Part shown: positions 1-6,702 of the stretch, in pieces | How positions within the stretch are numbered: the first letter of the stretch is position 1 | Layout: each line of letters starts with the position of its first letter | DNA from: JAFGPJ01 sp964439135 | GTDB taxonomy: Bacteria; Planctomycetota; Phycisphaerae; Sedimentisphaerales; Anaerobacaceae | Direction of reading: 5' to 3' | DNA length: 12,132 nucleotides | NCBI GenBank assembly: GCA_964439135.1 | Contig: CAYTNN010000146.1 | Location: 1 to 12,132, forward strand | Notes under the pieces: generated by a model | Seen by the model: only the letters and a program-made list of their open reading frames with translations | Database searches by the model: none | Told to the model about the DNA's origin: nothing | Translations under genes and position numbers: made by a program

Positions 1-893
1 ACCCGTCGTAAAGCTCCAGACATTACCGGCCCATGGACTATCGGGACTGTCGTTTACTTCATCGATCCGCCAGTAGTACGCCGTATTCAATGTAAGGTTA
101 CCGGGGTCATAGCTCTCTTCGCCAAGGGCTTTTGGCCCTTTGTACTCGGGCGAGGCTGTCGTGGCATGTGACACGGCGTCTGCGTCCGTGCCGAAGTACA
201 CCTCGTGCGAAGCGGCAACCGCTCCCGCATCCCAGCTAAGAATTACCGACGGCTTTACGTCCACATCGCCATCAGCCGGATTCGGGCCGGTGACGGCGCC
301 CAGAGTGGTGAAGCTCCAAACTTCGCCTTTATGAGTAGCGCCACCGTCGAACTCATCGACACGCCAGTAGTAAGTTGTAGCCAGATTAAGCGGCCCGGGA
401 TTGTAAGTCTTGGTACCGCTGGAAATACTCGCGGCAGCGTTGTTCACTTCGTCGAAGTCTTCGCCGAAGACTATATAGTGCACTTTTGCGCCGTACCCCG
501 GTGTCCAGCTAAGCGTTAAATTAAGATCGATAAATTCGGCGTTATCAGCAGGGATGGATTCATAGGCGGTCTTTGGGGGAACCGTGAAGCTCCAGACGTC
601 GCCTTTCCAGGGGCTATTTGGGTCCGCTTCATTGACCTCGTCGATTCGCCAATAGTAGGTCGTGCCATTAACAAGGCCGTCCGGAAATGGAAATCCGGGA
701 AAGCCGGCGACAACATACGTATCGCCTATATTGCCCTGGAATACATCGGCAATGCCGTCATTAACATCGTCAAAATTATCGCCTATATATACATCATGCG
801 AAGCAGCGAGTCCTCCCGGTTTCCAGGTAAGAGTTACCCATGTACCCGCATACAATGCGCCGTCAAGAGGATTGGGGCGTGAGGCATACGGAT
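1..893. repeat. Long direct repeat, copy 1 (partner 3250-4142)
   Basis: This segment aligns without indels to 3250-4142 at a constant offset of 3249 bases. Bases 1-428 are identical to 3250-3677 by eye. The first mismatch is T at 429 against C at 3678. Beyond that, scattered substitutions accumulate until similarity stops near 893, where the N-terminal modules of the two proteins differ. It encodes the FN3-like repeats of paralogue A. The repeat probably continues beyond the left edge. Confidence 0.93.
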
Positions 894-1581
894 ATGATCC
901 ACCACTCAGCACAGTTACATTGTTGAGGTAGCCGGAAGTTACCGTAAATGCCACGTAATCAGTGGCGAAATCTGTTGTGCTTGTTCCGGATAACGTAAGT
1001 GTGTTGGTCGGATCACTGACTTGCGTAAAGGTGGCGGTAATTGTTAAACCGTCGTCCGTAATCACAAATTCCCAGTCAACGGCTTCATCATCTCCGGGAA
1101 TATTGGCGCCGTCTGAGATTGTGCTGTCCCATGGCCAGGCACCTGCTGTTTTTTCTAATATGTCCAAGTTGGGCGGATAGCCCGAATCTACAGCATCTTG
1201 CCAAAAGTTGATGCGAATGCCGCTGTTAAGGACGTGCCCCGCACTGCCACTTGTATTGGCAATGATATCCGCCCGTGTCCAGACATCCATGTCACCATTG
1301 GTTGCTAATGTAACTGAGCCGGTAATGGTTAACGAGTTTTCTGCCGGATCGAATTGGTCGGCAGTAGCAAGATAGTTAAGCTGAAGGACCGGTCGATTAA
1401 AAAATAGCTGGCCGTCGCTTTGAGTTATACTGACGCCGGGACCGTTAATGAGTTGCCATTTACTGAGATCCACAGTGTCGGCTTCAAAGTCATCCTCAAG
1501 CAGTCCGCCTCTGGATACAGAACCCGCAGTCAGGCCGAACATCAAAATAAAAGGAATTAGATAGATCAATCTGCTATTCAT
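1..1581 (-). CDS. Secreted beta-sandwich / FN3-like repeat protein (paralogue A), 3' end beyond left edge
   Basis: The frame is open from ATG at 1581 to base 1 (527 codons, no stop), so the C-terminus is missing. The start is set by AAGGAGG (1588-1594 on the opposite strand), 6 nt before the ATG. Residues 1 to about 22 form a signal peptide, so export is expected. Residues about 25-208 are a module that begins LLEDDFEADTVDLSKW and has alternating strand-like segments. I read it as a concanavalin-like sandwich, but the family is not recognised. From about 211 it has three FN3-like repeats, each with a 'SW.(P/A)G..A..H.VY.G.(D/N)' segment and ending in 'YYWR(I/V)DE...VWSF'. The repeats match those of the neighbouring gene, and the third is identical at DNA level. 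No catalytic residues are apparent. The likely role is binding or scaffolding at the cell surface or outside it. Function is inferred only from architecture. Confidence 0.85.
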   Translation of the reverse strand, partial: MNSRLIYLIPFILMFGLTAGSVSRGGLLEDDFEADTVDLSKWQLINGPGVSITQSDGQLFFNRPVLQLNYLATADQFDPAENSLTITGSVTLATNGDMDVWTRADIIANTSGSAGHVLNSGIRINFWQDAVDSGYPPNLDILEKTAGAWPWDSTISDGANIPGDDEAVDWEFVITDDGLTITATFTQVSDPTNTLTLSGTSTTDFATDYVAFTVTSGYLNNVTVLSGGSYPYASRPNPLDGALYAGTWVTLTWKPGGLAASHDVYIGDNFDDVNDGIADVFQGNIGDTYVVAGFPGFPFPDGLVNGTTYYWRIDEVNEADPNSPWKGDVWSFTVPPKTAYESIPADNAEFIDLNLTLSWTPGYGAKVHYIVFGEDFDEVNNAAASISSGTKTYNPGPLNLATTYYWRVDEFDGGATHKGEVWSFTTLGAVTGPNPADGDVDVKPSVILSWDAGAVAASHEVYFGTDADAVSHATTASPEYKGPKALGEESYDPGNLTLNTAYYWRIDEVNDSPDSPWAGNVWSFTTG

Positions 1582-1811
1582 AACAATCCTCCTTTAGAAT
1601 AAGCTAACAATTTACAATATTGTGGCCACACGCCAAAGCGATGTTCAACAATTTCCACTGTTCCTGTGTTCTATTTAATTTTCACAAAATATTTCGACTT
1701 GTGACTTCCTCCTTCTAAAGCCCAACAAGAGCGGCGGATTATAAAGTGAAAATCTCAAATAGATTTTAGAAATTACATCGTCTGTGGGACAAAAAAACCA
1801 CAAAAAACGTC
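1582..1811 (-). promoter_or_regulatory. Long 5' leader of gene A with internal AAGGAGG motif
   Basis: If the promoter at 1818-1847 is real, the mRNA carries a leader of roughly 230 nt. It holds a 7-bp hairpin (1749-1755 pairing with 1761-1767, 5-nt loop). It also holds a second AAGGAGG (minus strand; CCTCCTT at about 1707-1713) well upstream of the true ribosome binding site. A similar block, AAGGAGG followed by GTCA/TCAA, TCG and AAA elements, occurs in the leader of the upstream paralogue. No convincing leader ORF follows it. The role is unknown. Confidence 0.35.
1615..1630. promoter_or_regulatory. Two overlapping DNA palindromes in the leader of gene A
   Basis: CAATATTG (1615-1622) and TGTGGCCACA (1621-1630) are both perfect palindromes and overlap by two bases. 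They lie 34-49 bases upstream of the gene A start, inside its transcribed leader. Such sites can bind dimeric regulators, but palindromes this short also occur by chance. The leader of the upstream paralogue has no counterpart. Confidence 0.2.
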
Positions 1812-1817
1812 AATTTT

Positions 1818-1847
1818 ATTTTACCAAGTTGATCCTCTTATGGTCAA
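1818..1847 (-). promoter_or_regulatory. Predicted sigma70-type promoter of gene A
   Basis: On the minus strand, TTGACC (1847-1842) is followed by an 18-base spacer and TAAAAT (1823-1818). The same -35, spacer length and nearly the same spacer sequence (ATAAGAGGAT core) occur upstream of the neighbouring paralogue. This supports a functional element. It would start transcription near 1811. Confidence 0.55.
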
Positions 1848-1907
1848 GAAAATTCTTATCTCGAACCTGGAATTCTATCATATATTTCGTATTTCTCTTT
1901 AATAGTA
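1824..1907 (-). repeat. Conserved promoter-upstream block of gene A (partner 5039-5123)
   Basis: About 84 bases covering the promoter spacer, the -35 box and the AT-rich DNA upstream match 5039-5123 with one indel. In the first 56 aligned positions I count 8 mismatches. In the 24 bases from the spacer through the -35 box there are 2. Conservation in non-coding DNA, while part of the adjacent leader has diverged, suggests regulatory function or shared ancestry of the whole duplicated unit. Confidence 0.7.
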
Positions 1908-1924
1908 ATGAAAGAAAACATAGA

Positions 1925-1954
1925 GGCCCATATCGAATTACGTCGGTATGGGCC
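1925..1954 (-). terminator. Likely terminator after the 935-aa gene
   Basis: GGCCCATA (1925-1932) pairs with TATGGGCC (1947-1954) to give an 8-bp GC-rich stem with a 14-nt loop. It lies about 70 nt past the stop codon of the 935-aa gene. On the minus strand the stem is followed by TCTATGTTTTCTTT, a weak U-rich tract. On the plus strand a short CCGTTTTG follows. It separates the two paralogues into different transcription units. Confidence 0.5.
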
Positions 1955-2025
1955 CCGTTTTGACTTCAATCAATTGTCTATTAAAATCACGCCTTGTTAA
2001 AGGCTATGGCAATCTAAAATCCGGA

Positions 2026-4833
2026 TTAAGGTTCCGGTTCCGGCTCTGGTTCCGGTTCCGGCTCTGGTTCCGGAGTGGGCCGAGTTAACCGGATATCATC
2101 AAAGAACATCTTGCCCGAACCGCCGGGGATTGTCATGTTGCTCTTGGTCCCAAGGCCAATCGCAATCTTGTCCACGTCGGTCAGAGATATGCCCTGATCG
2201 GCAAAAGCCTGCAGGGGAATGACCCACGGAGTCCAGATATCTGTCGTTGCTGCGTCCGGATCATCATGTATTACCACCGCAGGTGAGCCGGCACTGTTTG
2301 AAACCGCTACATACAGCGGCTCAGCGTCGTTGCTGGTTATGCCGATATCCTGGTTCGCCCACTGCCCGCTGACATTGCCGGTGGTCGTGACATTGGAGAA
2401 TACGGCCTGGCATGTCAGAGCAGTATCATGGCTGCTCAGCGCCAAACCTATATAGACATTAGAGGTCATCGGGATGGGCGTTGCCGCACCTTCCTGTATC
2501 AACTGCCAGGTCGTGCCGTTCGCCGAGTGATAAGCCGCGAAGTTACCTGCGACATCACGCATTAATTTCACCCAATACGGAGCGGCGAATCCAGTCTGGT
2601 TCGTATTGAAACTGGCGGCACCTGGGTCCGTGCGACCCTGGAATGCAACTCCATTAGCAGGTGTGACAGCCGCCAAAGCATGCTTCGAGCCGCCGTCCAG
2701 CGTTTCGCGAATCATCACACAGGCCTTGGCCCAGACATTGGTGTTCTCTACGCTCTCGACCTTCGCTACGATCGAGCCCGGACCGGTCAGCATCTTGTAA
2801 GCAAAATGGAACTCATCGTGATACTCGCCTGCCCCGGGCCCGATATCCCAGATATCTGCGCCGGAGCCGGTCATCGTGTAGGTACCGGCCGGGCCCTCGG
2901 CGAAGCTGCCGACGGATCCCGAATAGCCTCTGAACCACAGTGACAATTCCGTAACGCCTTCTTCTGTCCAGTCTCGCTGGCCTGTCAACGTGTACTCCAC
3001 CTCCGAGTACTTCGAGTAGCCCTGCTTGTTATTGTCGTATGCAAGGGGCATAGACTGACTGCCGCCCTGGACGATAGTTTCCTCGGTATAAGAAGGTGTG
3101 GTTTCATCGCCTACTGCAGCACCGGTTCCGTTGCCGGCGAAGTAATCTTGAGTGCCCGGTGCACCGTAGCCCAGCCCATCGTGCCATGCGTACCATATCT
3201 GATTGTCGTTGGCATCGTAGATCTCGAAATCGTCTATGACAAAGAAATCACCCGTCGTAAAGCTCCAGACATTACCGGCCCATGGACTATCGGGACTGTC
3301 GTTTACTTCATCGATCCGCCAGTAGTACGCCGTATTCAATGTAAGGTTACCGGGGTCATAGCTCTCTTCGCCAAGGGCTTTTGGCCCTTTGTACTCGGGC
3401 GAGGCTGTCGTGGCATGTGACACGGCGTCTGCGTCCGTGCCGAAGTACACCTCGTGCGAAGCGGCAACCGCTCCCGCATCCCAGCTAAGAATTACCGACG
3501 GCTTTACGTCCACATCGCCATCAGCCGGATTCGGGCCGGTGACGGCGCCCAGAGTGGTGAAGCTCCAAACTTCGCCTTTATGAGTAGCGCCACCGTCGAA
3601 CTCATCGACACGCCAGTAGTAAGTTGTAGCCAGATTAAGCGGCCCGGGATTGTAAGTCTTGGTACCGCTGGAAATACCCGCGGCAGCGTTGTTCACTTCG
3701 TCAAAATCTTCGCCGAAGACTATATAGTGCAATTTTGCGCCGAAACCTGCCGTCCAGCTAAGCATTACATTCAGGTCGACGGACTCAGTACCTTCAGCCG
3801 GGACCGGGTCATAGGCCGTCTTGGGAGGAATCATAAAGCTCCAGACGTCGCCTTTCCATGGACTATTCGGATCGGTTTCATTGACCTCATCGATTCGCCA
3901 ATAGTAGGTGGTGCCATTAACAAGGCCATCCGGAAATGGAAATCCAGGAAAGCCGGCGACAAAATACGTTAAGCCCTGATTGCCCTGGAATACATCGGCA
4001 ATGCCGTCATTCACATCGTCAAAATTATCGCCAAGATACACATCATGCGAGGTTGCGAGTCCTCCCGGTGTCCAGGAAAGGCTCACCCACGTATCCGGAT
4101 ACAAGGCGTCATCTTCCGGAGCAGGACTCGATGCATACGGCCATATTTTACATTCCATAGCACCCAGAACATCGCCTTCCGAGAGGACGTGGTCGTAAAC
4201 GCGGATGTCATCCATCAGACCGTGATAGTACCGCTGGCTGTTGGTCCATGCGCCGAAGTTGAGGGGACCTAAGAAATCCCCGCCGCTTCCACCGGAGGTT
4301 TCGGCTTCCAACTCACCGTTAATGTACATCTGTGAGCCACCAGCTCCCTCATCAGTAACCGTTATCGCGGCATGGTACCATTCGTTTTCCTGCAAGACGG
4401 TAGTCGATTCTACATCCGGCCCGGTATTGAAATCGGCGTTTAACAGACTGGTGGTCTGCCTTAAATGGAGGTGTATTGTGCCTACATCCCAAATGTCGTT
4501 GTGCATCACTGCGTAGTAGTCCTGGTCTGCGGCCGTATACGGTATGTCTCGAGGCTTAAGCCACATGGCCAGACTCCAGGTCCCCCGTACGATTTCATCT
4601 TCAACATCAATATAGGTGGATGTGCCGTCAAAGTCCAGGGCAAGGCCATTCATTCCGGGCACCCAATTGGCCGTACCACCAATGACGCCATCGTGACCGT
4701 TGCCGGTTACGTCAACAGCAGCCGTACCGGCACCCTCCTCGAGGGGCCAGTATGCCACGAGTTCCGCTGAGGCGCTGCCTGCCAGGCCCAGCATCAAAAT
4801 AAAGGAAAGTAGACAGATCAATTTACTGTACAT
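2026..4833 (-). CDS. Secreted LamG / FN3-like repeat protein with carbohydrate-binding-like C-terminal module (paralogue B)
   Basis: 935 aa, complete. AAGGAGG lies 6 nt before the ATG at 4833. Residues 1-23 are a signal peptide ending ASA. Residues 24-226 are a LamG/concanavalin-like sandwich (AYWPLEEG start, DDIRVYDHVLS end). Residues 232-337, 338-428 and 429-528 are three FN3-like repeats, each ending 'YYWR(I/V)DE...VWSF'. Residues 529-640 and about 816-918 look like the two halves of one carbohydrate-binding-like sandwich (VIDDFEIYD ... FFDDIRL). A second domain sits between them at about 650-815 (DIW..., FHFAYK, WAKACVMIRE, AAYHSANGTTW), resembling DUF1349-type sandwiches. The tail 921-935 is alternating Pro-Glu. 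No glycosidase active site is evident, so I infer surface glycan binding or a structural role. It heads a tandem pair with the paralogue downstream and is divergent from the oxidoreductase operon. Confidence 0.92.
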   Translation of the reverse strand: MYSKLICLLSFILMLGLAGSASAELVAYWPLEEGAGTAAVDVTGNGHDGVIGGTANWVPGMNGLALDFDGTSTYIDVEDEIVRGTWSLAMWLKPRDIPYTAADQDYYAVMHNDIWDVGTIHLHLRQTTSLLNADFNTGPDVESTTVLQENEWYHAAITVTDEGAGGSQMYINGELEAETSGGSGGDFLGPLNFGAWTNSQRYYHGLMDDIRVYDHVLSEGDVLGAMECKIWPYASSPAPEDDALYPDTWVSLSWTPGGLATSHDVYLGDNFDDVNDGIADVFQGNQGLTYFVAGFPGFPFPDGLVNGTTYYWRIDEVNETDPNSPWKGDVWSFMIPPKTAYDPVPAEGTESVDLNVMLSWTAGFGAKLHYIVFGEDFDEVNNAAAGISSGTKTYNPGPLNLATTYYWRVDEFDGGATHKGEVWSFTTLGAVTGPNPADGDVDVKPSVILSWDAGAVAASHEVYFGTDADAVSHATTASPEYKGPKALGEESYDPGNLTLNTAYYWRIDEVNDSPDSPWAGNVWSFTTGDFFVIDDFEIYDANDNQIWYAWHDGLGYGAPGTQDYFAGNGTGAAVGDETTPSYTEETIVQGGSQSMPLAYDNNKQGYSKYSEVEYTLTGQRDWTEEGVTELSLWFRGYSGSVGSFAEGPAGTYTMTGSGADIWDIGPGAGEYHDEFHFAYKMLTGPGSIVAKVESVENTNVWAKACVMIRETLDGGSKHALAAVTPANGVAFQGRTDPGAASFNTNQTGFAAPYWVKLMRDVAGNFAAYHSANGTTWQLIQEGAATPIPMTSNVYIGLALSSHDTALTCQAVFSNVTTTGNVSGQWANQDIGITSNDAEPLYVAVSNSAGSPAVVIHDDPDAATTDIWTPWVIPLQAFADQGISLTDVDKIAIGLGTKSNMTIPGGSGKMFFDDIRLTRPTPEPEPEPEPEPEPEP
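2029..2073 (-). repeat. Short tandem repeat encoding a Pro-Glu tail
   Basis: Forty-five bases directly before the stop codon encode alternating Pro and Glu (residues 921-935). At DNA level the order of CCGGAA and CCAGAG hexamers gives an approximate 18-bp period, so slippage could change tail length. Pro-Glu runs are usually linkers or wall-spanning spacers. Here the protein ends on the run, with no sorting motif after it. Confidence 0.75.
3250..4142. repeat. Long direct repeat, copy 2 (partner 1-893)
   Basis: This is the second copy of the repeat at the left edge, at a constant offset of 3249. Bases 3250-3677 are identical to 1-428. Bases 3678-4142 align without indels but carry many substitutions. 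It encodes the three FN3-like repeats of the 935-aa protein. The sharp change from identity to divergence marks the edge of a recent homogenisation event or an assembly effect. Confidence 0.93.
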
Positions 4834-5026
4834 TATTGTCCTCCTTCAAAAAAGGTTAATAATAGGCTTGGTTACATACCAAATGCCCGATAATCTTTTG
4901 CGGTTTTTACTGAAACTTGCTTACAAATACAACCTATATATGTTTGCGAATTGACAGTGCCTCCTTCCGTAAGAAAAAACCAGGGTTTATGTGCGTTTTT
5001 AGATCCGATAACCACAAGTTTTACGT
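4834..5026 (-). promoter_or_regulatory. Long 5' leader of the 935-aa gene with internal AAGGAGG motif
   Basis: The leader is about 190 nt if transcription begins near 5026. It contains a small stem (TTGGT 4868-4872 with ACCAA 4878-4882) and an internal AAGGAGG (minus strand; CCTCCTT at about 4961-4967), roughly 130 nt before the ATG. The sequence after the internal motif (CACTGTCAATTCGCAAA) resembles the equivalent place in the leader of gene A. No supported leader peptide was found. Confidence 0.35.
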
Positions 5027-5032
5027 ATTCCA

Positions 5033-5062
5033 TTTGTACCAAATTAATCCTCTTATGGTCAA
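5033..5062 (-). promoter_or_regulatory. Predicted sigma70-type promoter of the 935-aa gene
   Basis: On the minus strand, TTGACC (5062-5057), an 18-base spacer and TACAAA (5038-5033). It matches the promoter of the downstream paralogue in -35, spacing and spacer core. The -10 is weaker. Confidence 0.5.
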
Positions 5063-5123
5063 GTAAAATCTTATCTTGAACTTCAAATTCTATCGGTTTT
5101 TTTCATATTTCTCTTAAATAGTA
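5039..5123 (-). repeat. Conserved promoter-upstream block of the 935-aa gene (partner 1824-1907)
   Basis: Partner of the block upstream of gene A. It includes the promoter spacer, the -35 box and about 60 bases of AT-rich upstream DNA. The upstream part contains TTGAAGTTCAA on the minus strand, a near-palindrome with an odd centre base that is less well kept in the other copy. Confidence 0.7.
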
Positions 5124-5150
5124 CTTCTGAGTTCGAAGGGGCGGAATATA

Positions 5151-5178
5151 CCCGAAACGGCTATAAAAGGAATTCGGG
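5151..5178. promoter_or_regulatory. Inverted repeat upstream of the oxidoreductase operon
   Basis: CCCGAA (5151-5156) and TTCGGG (5173-5178) are separated by 16 bases and lie just upstream of the predicted plus-strand promoter. It could be an operator half-site pair. It is short, so chance is possible. Confidence 0.2.
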
Positions 5179-5208
5179 ATCGTTACTGATGTTCCTGCTT
5201 TTATGAAC

Positions 5209-5237
5209 TTGAGCTTTTCGTGCAGAATTGGTATTTT
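5209..5237 (+). promoter_or_regulatory. Predicted promoter of the oxidoreductase-glycosidase operon
   Basis: TTGAGC (5209-5214), a 17-base spacer and TATTTT (5232-5237) would start transcription near 5245, about 105 nt before the ATG at 5350. An upstream in-frame ATG at 5203 lies before this promoter, which argues against its use. Confidence 0.35.
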
Positions 5238-5335
5238 GTGGGGAAAAGAACAGAAAGAATGCCGTAAAATCGACCAGCCGCACGCCTGTTACGGACTGAT
5301 CGAGTATGAGATTCAATGGTTAATCTTAAAATTTC

Positions 5336-5341
5336 AGGAGG
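5336..5341 (+). promoter_or_regulatory. Ribosome binding site that sets the start at 5350
   Basis: AGGAGG is placed 8 nt before the ATG at 5350. The ATG at 5203 in the same frame has no comparable site and would place 49 non-conserved residues before the twin-arginine signal. Confidence 0.85.
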
Positions 5342-5349
5342 ATTCGCAA

Positions 5350-6666
5350 ATGTCACATAACAGAAATATTACTCGCCGCAGCCTGCTGAAACGAGCGGCA
5401 GGAGTTACCGCCGGCTTGACAACATTCCCATATTTTGTTGCTTCATCGTCTTTAGGAAGAGCCGGAAGCGTTACCCCGGCCAATCGTATCGTAATGGGAT
5501 GTATCGGCGCCGGCGGGCAGGGCACACACAACACGAAAGCATTCCTGAATAATCCGGCAGTTCGGATGGTCGCTGTTTGCGATGTTAATGAAGACCGGCG
5601 TCAAAAGGCGAAGAATCTTATCGACCGGCATTACGGCGACAAAGGATGCGCGACCTTCCGCGATTTTCGTGAGCTGCTCGCCCGTGAGGACATCGATGCC
5701 GTGGTGATTGCTACGCAGGACCATTGGCACGCTTTGATTGCCACTGCCGCGGCACAGGCCGGCAAGGATATGTACTGTGAAAAGCCGACGGGAGTCGCGG
5801 TTGCCGAGGGCAAAGCAATTCGAGATGCGGTTCGCAGGTACGGCCGGGTGTTCCAGACCGGCACCCAGCAGCGGTCGGAGCGCAATTTTCGATTTGCCTG
5901 CGAGCTGGCAAGAAACGGATACGTTGGAAAAATCCATACCGTCAAGGTTGGCGCCCCCGGGCCTGAGTATAAGCGGGCATACCGTAAGCCGACGACTGAA
6001 GAGCCCATCCCTGCGGGTTTTGATTACGATATGTACCTTGGTCCGGCCCCGATGAAACCTTATAACGGCGGCAGATGGGCTTTTCCGGACTGGTACCTGA
6101 CCTGGGATTACTGTGCCGGCTTTATTGTCAACTGGGGCGTCCATCACCTGGATATCGCAAACTGGGGCTGCCCCGCAGTCAGTGACGAAGCGTTCGAAGT
6201 CGAGTGCAAAGGCAGCTATCGCAACGACGGTCTGACCGACAATATTAACGATTGGCAGGCCGAGTTTACGTACGCAAGCGGCCTGCGCATGAAATACTCC
6301 GATACCGGTCACCCGAACAAGCAAGGCTGTCAATTCGAGGGCGACAAGGGCTGGGTGCATGTCAATCGCCAGGGCATCTGGGCGGAGCCGGCTTCTTTGT
6401 TGAATGTAAGCATAAAGCCAAACGAGACACACCTCGGCGATTCGACCAGCCACCAAGCCGACTTTATCGGTTGCGTGCAAACGAGGCGCGATCCTATCTC
6501 GCCGGTCGAGGCCGGGCATAAGGCTTCTTATCTTGGCCTGGTCCCGGAGATTGCCTGCCGGTTAGGGCGGAAGCTCAAATGGGATTCGGCTAAAGAGCAA
6601 TTCATCAGTGACCGCCAGGCTGATCAAATGTTGGTTCGTCCGATGAGAAGCCCTTGGCACCTGTAA
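5350..6666 (+). CDS. Tat-exported Gfo/Idh/MocA-family oxidoreductase
   Basis: 438 aa from the ATG at 5350. A twin-arginine signal (TRRSLLKRA, Arg9-Arg10) followed by a hydrophobic stretch indicates export in folded form, probably with its nicotinamide cofactor bound. The Rossmann loop GAGGQG is at 53-58. The family EKP motif, with its conserved Lys, is at 144-146. The GTQQRS segment near 171-176 is typical of secreted members. The C-terminal alpha/beta domain carries WGVHHLD (262-268), which supplies the usual catalytic His/Asp region. The family oxidises or reduces sugars and inositols with NAD(P). Some members (GH109) cleave glycosides by a redox cycle, and others make 3-keto sugars. The exact substrate cannot be read from sequence. 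A secreted glycosidase gene starts 36 nt downstream, so the pair is probably co-transcribed and acts on the same carbohydrate. Confidence 0.92.
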   Translation: MSHNRNITRRSLLKRAAGVTAGLTTFPYFVASSSLGRAGSVTPANRIVMGCIGAGGQGTHNTKAFLNNPAVRMVAVCDVNEDRRQKAKNLIDRHYGDKGCATFRDFRELLAREDIDAVVIATQDHWHALIATAAAQAGKDMYCEKPTGVAVAEGKAIRDAVRRYGRVFQTGTQQRSERNFRFACELARNGYVGKIHTVKVGAPGPEYKRAYRKPTTEEPIPAGFDYDMYLGPAPMKPYNGGRWAFPDWYLTWDYCAGFIVNWGVHHLDIANWGCPAVSDEAFEVECKGSYRNDGLTDNINDWQAEFTYASGLRMKYSDTGHPNKQGCQFEGDKGWVHVNRQGIWAEPASLLNVSIKPNETHLGDSTSHQADFIGCVQTRRDPISPVEAGHKASYLGLVPEIACRLGRKLKWDSAKEQFISDRQADQMLVRPMRSPWHL

Positions 6667-6702
6667 AATTTATGCTGACCGCATATACTCAAAGGAGATT
6701 TT

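Noticed and set aside
140..931. Several plus-strand frames opposite gene A, repeated near 3389-4198
   Set aside because: They recur only because the coding repeat recurs, have no ribosome binding sites and show no domains.
1690..1720. Leader peptide after the internal AAGGAGG in the gene A leader
   Set aside because: No ATG at suitable distance. The only options are non-standard starts giving a handful of codons, and they are not conserved in the other leader.
1..4833. CRISPR array or insertion sequence as the cause of the repeats
   Set aside because: The repeats are long, coding and in frame, with no short regular spacer pattern, terminal inverted repeats or transposase.
5203..5349. Upstream in-frame start giving 49 extra residues to the oxidoreductase
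   Set aside because: No good ribosome binding site. It would bury the twin-arginine signal and overlaps the predicted promoter. AGGAGG lies 8 nt before the ATG at 5350.
5452..6519. Long open frame on the minus strand (355 codons) opposite the oxidoreductase gene
   Set aside because: It is antisense to a gene with clear family motifs, has no ribosome binding site or recognisable domain, and is explained by codon-position bias of the real gene.
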